Part shown: positions 59,026 through 64,000 of the stretch, piece by piece
How positions within the stretch are numbered: the stretch's first letter is position 1
How the letters are laid out: each line of letters starts with the position of its first letter
Assembly (NCBI RefSeq): GCF_000308755.1
Contig: NZ_BAGF01000075.1
Location: forward strand, 1 to 64,000
Length of the DNA: 64,000 bases
Origin: Nocardia pneumoniae NBRC 100136
GTDB lineage: Bacteria > Actinomycetota > Actinomycetes > Mycobacteriales > Mycobacteriaceae
Reading direction: 5' to 3'
Notes under the pieces: generated by a model
Database searches by the model: none
What the model was told of the DNA's origin: nothing
The model's input: the letters and a program-made list of their open reading frames with translations, nothing else
Position numbers and translations under genes: made by a program

Positions 59026-60084
59026 CGTCTCGTCGAAGAAATCGACGATATGTCCGAACACGTCCAGCGCCGCGCCGCGGCCGAGGAACGTGTCGAGATG
59101 GCCGTAGGAAGGAATCTCGACATAGCGGACATCGACATTGGGATTGCGCGCCGAAAGCACCTCATAGCAAAGCCTGTTGGAATCCAGCCAGGCCTCGTTG
59201 CGGCTGCCGGACAGCAGCAACACCGGACAGTCGATTCGATCGGCCTCGTCGAGCGCGTTCTCCGGAAGCGCGCGGTAGCGTTCGTCGTCGACGTTCCACC
59301 GGACCACGGCGTGCGCCAATTCCATCTGTCGTAGATGCGGCAGCACCGATAGCGGTATCGCGCCGAACAATTCGGCCAGCCGACCGTGGGTACGCGCATC
59401 CAGGTGGTCGTGCTCGAACAGCCTGGCGCCCATCCCCCACCCATGGTGAACCATCCGGCAGGTCGGATCCGGGCAGTCGCCCTTGCGCGACAGCGCCGCG
59501 TAGAGCAAGGTGCGCCGGGACCAGAGCCCGACCTTGCGGAAGTCGGATTCGATGTGGCTGACCCGCGACCCGAGCAGTTCGCTGCCGAGCAGCACCCGGA
59601 CCCGCGCCGACGTGCTCACCTTGGGGGTCAGGAAGACGCCCTGCGCGACCACGCCTGCCAGTCCGGGCAGCAGCCCGGCCGTCATGCTCAGCGAGAGGGC
59701 CAGCGCGCCGATGCAATGCGCCACGACGAACAGTGGGCGGTCCGCGATCCGCTCTCTCATCTGCGCGACCGCCGCGGGCAGGTCGTAGAGCGCGACGTCG
59801 TCGACGGTGTAGGGCGGGCCGGATTCGTTGTAGGGCAGACGGCAACTGCCGCGCCAATCGAGCAGCCACGACTGGTAGCCCGCATCGGTCAATACATCGG
59901 TGACATTGCGGATCTCGGGAAGCGCGAACATCTCCGATGACACCCCGTGCCCATGAATCAGCAGCACCGCGGGCGCGTCGGCGGGCCCCACGCGACGCAA
60001 CGCGAGATCGAGACCGTCGGCGGTTCGGAAGGAAATCACCTCCTCCGCACCGAGTTCCGGGACGGTCGATCGCGGATCGGTCAT
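59008..60084 (-). CDS. Alpha/beta hydrolase with cysteine in the nucleophile position
   Basis: 358-residue alpha/beta hydrolase. Oxyanion motif LLIHGHGVSSEMF; nucleophile elbow VVAHCIGALALS, where Cys replaces Ser as in PHA synthases (PhaC); acid strand VLLLSGSRNEAWLD and final His in YGHLDTFLG. Related proteins are fused to or encoded beside GMC-type sterol oxidases. Cys suggests acyl-enzyme chemistry with thioesters, fitting the neighbouring carrier/thioester reductase. ATG at 60084 overlaps the upstream TGA. Final gene of a three-gene operon. Confidence 0.82.
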   Translation of the reverse strand: MTDPRSTVPELGAEEVISFRTADGLDLALRRVGPADAPAVLLIHGHGVSSEMFALPEIRNVTDVLTDAGYQSWLLDWRGSCRLPYNESGPPYTVDDVALYDLPAAVAQMRERIADRPLFVVAHCIGALALSLSMTAGLLPGLAGVVAQGVFLTPKVSTSARVRVLLGSELLGSRVSHIESDFRKVGLWSRRTLLYAALSRKGDCPDPTCRMVHHGWGMGARLFEHDHLDARTHGRLAELFGAIPLSVLPHLRQMELAHAVVRWNVDDERYRALPENALDEADRIDCPVLLLSGSRNEAWLDSNRLCYEVLSARNPNVDVRYVEIPSYGHLDTFLGRGAALDVFGHIVDFFDETSARLA

Positions 60085-62381
60085 CGGCGGTTCTCCTTAC
60101 GCGCGGCTCGGCGCAGATCCAGCAGATCGACACCGACCCGCAGGACCGGTTCCAGCAGACCTTTGCCGAGCTGGCCGCCGAACCAGCTGAGCCATAGCAG
60201 TTTCGCCAGCCGCTGCTGGCGTTCGGGCAGTCGTGGATCGATCTGGATGCCGTCGATCTGGTCGGCCAGGTAGGTGTGCATCGGCACGGCGACCTCGCCG
60301 GTGTAGGACGCGGGCTCCCCGGTGCGTCCGATCTCGATCACCTGTGTTCCGAGTTGGCGCACCATGCGTCGTCGCGCCGCGGCGAACTTGTATCCCTCCA
60401 GCCACCAGGTGCCGCCGGAGGAATCACGCAGCGTCAGCCGGTAATGCATGATCGGATGCCGCAATTCGTGACGCAGCGGTATCCCGTCGTGCGGCCGAAC
60501 CGTCGCCGTGCCCTCGACGGCGAGTGGCTCGTCACCCAGCCCAGCGCAGGCGAGTTCGCCGGTGACGTCGATCGTTCGAGCGGTGAACATCTGCGCGCTG
60601 CTCGCGACGGACAGTGTCAGCCGTAGATCGCAGGGGATGTCGGCGGTCTCACCGATGGGACCGACGGCCCCGGTGAGTGTTTCGTTGAACCGCAGATAGG
60701 GTTGGTCGCCCGGCTGCGGTCCGAGGCCCGGCATGGCTGCGGCCATCCGGCCGCGGGACGCCGGACCGGGTGTCGTGGGCGCGGGCAGGCCGTTGGCGGC
60801 CACGAACGCTTCGGTGCGCGCGGCCGATGCGGGCGGCGCGGTGACCATCGCCGCCAGCTGACGCCGGGCCACGGGACTCTGCAACACCTGCGCCAGCGAT
60901 TCCAGCTCCGGCACCGGCTCCGTTCTGATCGCGCGGACCACGTCATCGCACCACTGCTCCCAGTGCTGGACGCGGATACCCATACCGGCCAGCGTGGTTT
61001 CGGCGACCACCTGATCGAGTGAGGTGGGCGCGCCGGTGAGGTGATAGGTGTGGCCCCAAGCACTCGGGGTGACGACGATCTGCGCGGCTACCCGGCTGAC
61101 CCAATCGACCGGGGCGGCGTTGAGGTACCGGAACCCCGGTGCGGTACGAAATCGCGTGAGTGCCGCGGTGATTCCGGCGTTGAGGTCACGCGGGTTGTGG
61201 GCGCCGGTCTCCGGGTGGCTGCCGATGCCGCCGGGACGAAGGATGGTCACCACGAGTCCGTGTTCGCCCGCACGGCGCAGCACGGCCTCGGCGGCCCACT
61301 TGGATCGGTCGTAGCCGATCGGCAGCGCGGAGACGTTCGCGGTCGGATCGTCCTCGCCCAGCGTGGTGGCATCCGATCCGTTGAACACCGCCAGCGAGGA
61401 GACGTGGTGCACCGGCTTCGGCCGGTCGGTGCAGGCCAGCTCCGCGAGGGTCAGCGGGCCGAGAACGTTGGTCCGGCGCAGCGACGGATAGCCGCGCAGG
61501 AAATCCACCGCGGCCCCCGCGTTGACGATCGCATCCGCCTCCGCGGCGAGGGTCTCCCACCGTTCGTCGGACAGGCCGAGCCGGGGCAGGCGCAGATCTC
61601 CCGCCAGCGGCGTCACGCGCCGCAGGACCTCCCGGCTCCAGGGCAGTGCGAAGCGCCGTAGGGCGTGCTCCAGCCGTTGGGCGGCGGCGTCGTCGTCATC
61701 GGCGCGAATCAGGCACACCACGTGGGCTGGGCTGTGTCGCAGCAGGTCGAGCAGCAGGTGACTACCGAGGAAACCGGTCGCTCCGGTCAGCAGGATGCGG
61801 CGCGGCGCGACCCGCTCCGGCGCGGCCACCAGCGGCAATCGGTCGGCGCCCGCGAGGTCGGCGAAGAGTTGGGCGAGATCGTCGGTATCGGCTTCGGATT
61901 CGGCGTCCGGTCGCGGCGGTGCGGCTTCGGGGTGGTCGGCCAGCCAGCGATGCGCCAGCCTGCGGGGGCGCGCGTCGAAGAAGACCGTGTCGAGATCCAA
62001 GTGGACATCCAGCTCACGTGCCAGTGCCGCGACGAACTCCACCGCCGCGATGGACGTGCCGCCCGCATCGAAGAAGTCGGTGTCCGCGTCCATGGTCGTC
62101 GCGGTGAACCGATTCGCCACCACGGTGACGGCCGCGGCCAACGCCTCGGCGTCCATTGGCGTCGCGCGGGGTGCGGTGTCGGCCCGAGGCGCGCCGTCAC
62201 CGTTTCCGGGCAGCGACCCACTTCCATCGGCTTCCGCCAGCGGGGCCGCGCCTTTGCCGCCCGCCCGGGCGAGCAGGGTGGCGACATCCAGTCCGACAGC
62301 GCCCCGTTCGAGGGTTTCGCCGCGCACGCGACGGTCGACGCCCGGGTTGCGGACCTGCGTCGGCTCGTCAGGAACGGTCAC
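60081..62381 (-). CDS. Carrier protein-thioester reductase with extra C-terminal domain
   Basis: 766-residue multidomain protein. Residues ~75-150 are an acyl carrier domain with phosphopantetheine site Ser110 in FFDAGGTSIAAV. Residues ~195-560 are a thioester reductase: TGATGFLG (199-206) binds NAD(P)H, and Tyr357/Lys361 in YDRSK are catalytic. Residues ~590-766 form a third domain (YLRFNETLTGAVGP, then HPIMHYRLTLRDSSGGTWWL and EGYKFAA) like the beta-barrel found in some actinobacterial GMC oxidoreductase/hydrolase proteins. It lacks adenylation and condensation domains, so a partner must load the acyl chain, which is released as aldehyde or alcohol. GTG start overlaps the FkbH stop. Confidence 0.88.
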   Translation of the reverse strand: MTVPDEPTQVRNPGVDRRVRGETLERGAVGLDVATLLARAGGKGAAPLAEADGSGSLPGNGDGAPRADTAPRATPMDAEALAAAVTVVANRFTATTMDADTDFFDAGGTSIAAVEFVAALARELDVHLDLDTVFFDARPRRLAHRWLADHPEAAPPRPDAESEADTDDLAQLFADLAGADRLPLVAAPERVAPRRILLTGATGFLGSHLLLDLLRHSPAHVVCLIRADDDDAAAQRLEHALRRFALPWSREVLRRVTPLAGDLRLPRLGLSDERWETLAAEADAIVNAGAAVDFLRGYPSLRRTNVLGPLTLAELACTDRPKPVHHVSSLAVFNGSDATTLGEDDPTANVSALPIGYDRSKWAAEAVLRRAGEHGLVVTILRPGGIGSHPETGAHNPRDLNAGITAALTRFRTAPGFRYLNAAPVDWVSRVAAQIVVTPSAWGHTYHLTGAPTSLDQVVAETTLAGMGIRVQHWEQWCDDVVRAIRTEPVPELESLAQVLQSPVARRQLAAMVTAPPASAARTEAFVAANGLPAPTTPGPASRGRMAAAMPGLGPQPGDQPYLRFNETLTGAVGPIGETADIPCDLRLTLSVASSAQMFTARTIDVTGELACAGLGDEPLAVEGTATVRPHDGIPLRHELRHPIMHYRLTLRDSSGGTWWLEGYKFAAARRRMVRQLGTQVIEIGRTGEPASYTGEVAVPMHTYLADQIDGIQIDPRLPERQQRLAKLLWLSWFGGQLGKGLLEPVLRVGVDLLDLRRAARKENRR

Positions 62382-64000
62382 CGTGTCACGTCCTCTCCAT
62401 TCGCCGGTGTCTCCCAGGACCGGAACTTCCGCAGGCGATCGGGCGTCGCGGCCACGTCCAGCCGTTGATCGTCGGAGCTGCCGCCGAGCAGGCGCGCGGC
62501 CAATCGGCGCGCGGGTGCATTGCGGACGGTGTGCTCGACCGACATCCGCACCGTGGAGCAGCCGAGCGCATCGGCCCGATCCGCCACCCAATTCAGCAGC
62601 CGCTCCTCGACGCCGCGTCCGAGGGCCCGGCAGCTCAGTTGCCAGCCGCTGACCCACAGACTGTCCGCGTCCACCCGGAGTGCGAGTACCGAGATCAGGC
62701 CGTAGTCGCCGAACCGGTCGCGCGCCGTCGCGGTCCATACCTCGCCCTCGTCGCGCCACCTGTCGAGGTCATCCGCGGCGACCTCGGCGAGGGTGAACTG
62801 CGTGGTGCGCCGCACGAGTTGTCGCGCACGCTCCATGGTGGCATCGGTCAGCTGCTCGAGGTCGACGACGAGGTCCAGCTGCTCCAGGAATTCCGCGAAT
62901 TCCGCGGTGGCGCGCGCATTGTCGCGCTCCTGCTCCTGGCGGTAGAAATCGGCCCGCGCACGATCCTCGGCCGTCGCGGCGATCGGCACCATCGGCCACA
63001 GTCGCGCCAGGAACGATTCGAGTTCACCGGCGGGAGGGCACGTCACCGACAGCACCTCGGGCAGCATCGCGCGCATGCGCGCCACTTCCACCGGGTTGTC
63101 GTCGAGATAGCAGAAGCTGTCCAGTCCCAGCCGCAGTGTGCGAGCAACCTCCTCCAGCCGCTCGGGTTTACCGCCCCAGCCCGCCGAGATGGCGGCGAAA
63201 TGCTCGCGCCGCAATGGGCTGTCGGACCGATTCAGGATGTCGCGGACGATATCATCGTCGTTGTTGGTCACTAGCACAAGCAGCGTTCCCGCCGCGCGCC
63301 ATTGCAACAGCCGCCGAGCCAGCGCCTGGCGGGGCTCATCGAAAGACACCGCGCCCGAGCCGATTTCGCCAGCGGTTCCGCTCCACAATGTGTCGTCGCC
63401 GTCGACGGCGATCACCTTCGGCGCGGGCTCGGTCACGGCCGCGGCGGTCGCGACGAGGGTGAGCGCGACCGCCGCCTGGAATTCCGGTGTGAACGGCAGG
63501 TGCGCCAGAATCTCGGTCCGGTCGTCGAACGGGTTGTCCACCGCGTGGTGGCGCGTCCACTCCCCTGGCTCCAGCACCGCGACGCCGGGAATGTCGCGCA
63601 GGCGTTCGGCGACGAGCCGCTCCCACGCGAGCAACCGTTCCTCCGGGCGGGCCGAGGGCAGGATGCCGACGATGACCGGCCGGTGCGCACGTTCGGCCAC
63701 CTCGCGCACGGCCGCCGGGTAGTCGGCGGCCAGCTCCGCGAGCAGGTGATCGGAGACCGCGCCGAAACGTTCCAGATCCGCCGCGCGCAGCAGCACGATG
63801 CCCAGTGCCGTCGACGGTTGCGCGAAGACGCCCGACGGGTCACGCAGGCAGGACAGCACATGGTGATACGGCGCCTGCGCGACGGTGATCGCCGTGGCAT
63901 CCGAGGACGCCGCCGCCATCAGCTCCGGCAGCCTGCCGAGCGCGAACGTCGCGCCCAGCGCCGCACGAAGGCCGGAAACCGGCCGCTCACTGGTTCCGGG
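62378..64000 (-). CDS. FkbH-like HAD-IIIC family protein (5' end beyond the window)
   Basis: At least 540 residues are visible; the frame stays open to the window edge, so the N-terminus is missing. The HAD core has VIAVDGDDTLWSG (usual motif is DLDNTLW), the Asn/Thr of LLVLVTNNDDDI and Asp residues of FCYLDDNPVE. A C-terminal GNAT-like region follows (RFGDYGLISVLALRVDADSL). FkbH proteins dephosphorylate 1,3-bisphosphoglycerate and load the glyceryl unit onto a carrier protein. The next gene encodes a carrier domain, overlapping in GTGA, so loading onto Ser110 of that protein is likely. Confidence 0.85.
   Translation of the reverse strand, partial: PGTSERPVSGLRAALGATFALGRLPELMAAASSDATAITVAQAPYHHVLSCLRDPSGVFAQPSTALGIVLLRAADLERFGAVSDHLLAELAADYPAAVREVAERAHRPVIVGILPSARPEERLLAWERLVAERLRDIPGVAVLEPGEWTRHHAVDNPFDDRTEILAHLPFTPEFQAAVALTLVATAAAVTEPAPKVIAVDGDDTLWSGTAGEIGSGAVSFDEPRQALARRLLQWRAAGTLLVLVTNNDDDIVRDILNRSDSPLRREHFAAISAGWGGKPERLEEVARTLRLGLDSFCYLDDNPVEVARMRAMLPEVLSVTCPPAGELESFLARLWPMVPIAATAEDRARADFYRQEQERDNARATAEFAEFLEQLDLVVDLEQLTDATMERARQLVRRTTQFTLAEVAADDLDRWRDEGEVWTATARDRFGDYGLISVLALRVDADSLWVSGWQLSCRALGRGVEERLLNWVADRADALGCSTVRMSVEHTVRNAPARRLAARLLGGSSDDQRLDVAATPDRLRKFRSWETPANGEDVTR

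Overview
The window is high-GC actinobacterial DNA, most likely from Nocardia or a close relative in the Mycobacteriales. This rests on the strong G/C third-position bias, frequent GTG starts, a mycothiol-type maleylpyruvate isomerase-fold protein, ECF41 sigma factor sequence, an actinobacterial b-delta-like ATP synthase subunit, and a TIGR04222/DUF692 cassette. I saw no rRNA, tRNA, CRISPR array or intact insertion sequence. Genus and family calls come from reading motifs; no database search was run.

Layout. 1-5130: a flavin-dependent oxidoreductase, then a decaying zone with a LuxR-type ATPase pseudogene, fragments of an anti-sigma kinase, an NmrA-like protein and an aldo/keto reductase, one intact MerR-like gene and a striking interleaved inverted-repeat structure. 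5131-15400: LysR and amidohydrolase (divergent), ADP-ribosylglycohydrolase, DHFR-like protein, an alpha/beta hydrolase lacking the expected nucleophile, DoxX, a tandem pair of secreted or membrane-anchored paralogues and small hypothetical genes. 15683-31661: a regulator-rich stretch where regulators (XRE-TetR, AraC, MerR, TetR, MarR, WYL) sit next to or divergent from small enzymes such as AhpD-like protein, GATase, MDMPI, hydrolases and a SnoaL lipoprotein. Several carry clear dyad operators. A BtrH-like protein, an EamA exporter and a secreted ARB_07466-like protein are here too.

32069-45765: a frameshifted XRE regulator, a flavodoxin-fold quinone reductase, then a three-gene overlapping cassette (membrane protein with a Gly/Cys tail, a DUF692/MNIO enzyme, a small partner) that looks like a protein-maturation system. 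Next come a partner-switching and phosphorelay cluster (anti-sigma kinase, STAS, response regulator, CHASE3 kinase, REC-SpoIIE phosphatase), a candidate clan CD cysteine peptidase, a long-form GAPDH, and an ECF41 sigma factor divergent from an FMN reductase and a SnoaL-like protein.

45844-55300: a Cys-rich small protein, SBP56/methanethiol oxidase, several small hypotheticals, a YiiX-like papain-fold protein, an orphan amino-acid binding lipoprotein, a SLATT-domain protein and an F0-only ATP synthase operon (I, a, c, b, b-delta N-terminal part) without any F1 gene, preceded by two dyads.

55411-64000: two tandem glycosyltransferases, a Gfo/Idh/MocA oxidoreductase, and an overlapping operon of an FkbH-like HAD protein (cut by the window end), a carrier/thioester-reductase protein with an extra C-terminal domain, and an alpha/beta hydrolase with a cysteine in the nucleophile position. 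This looks like the edge of a lipid or glycolipid biosynthetic locus.

The two most interesting loci are the TIGR04222-MNIO-partner cassette (34029-36203) and the F1-less ATP synthase operon (52794-55286).
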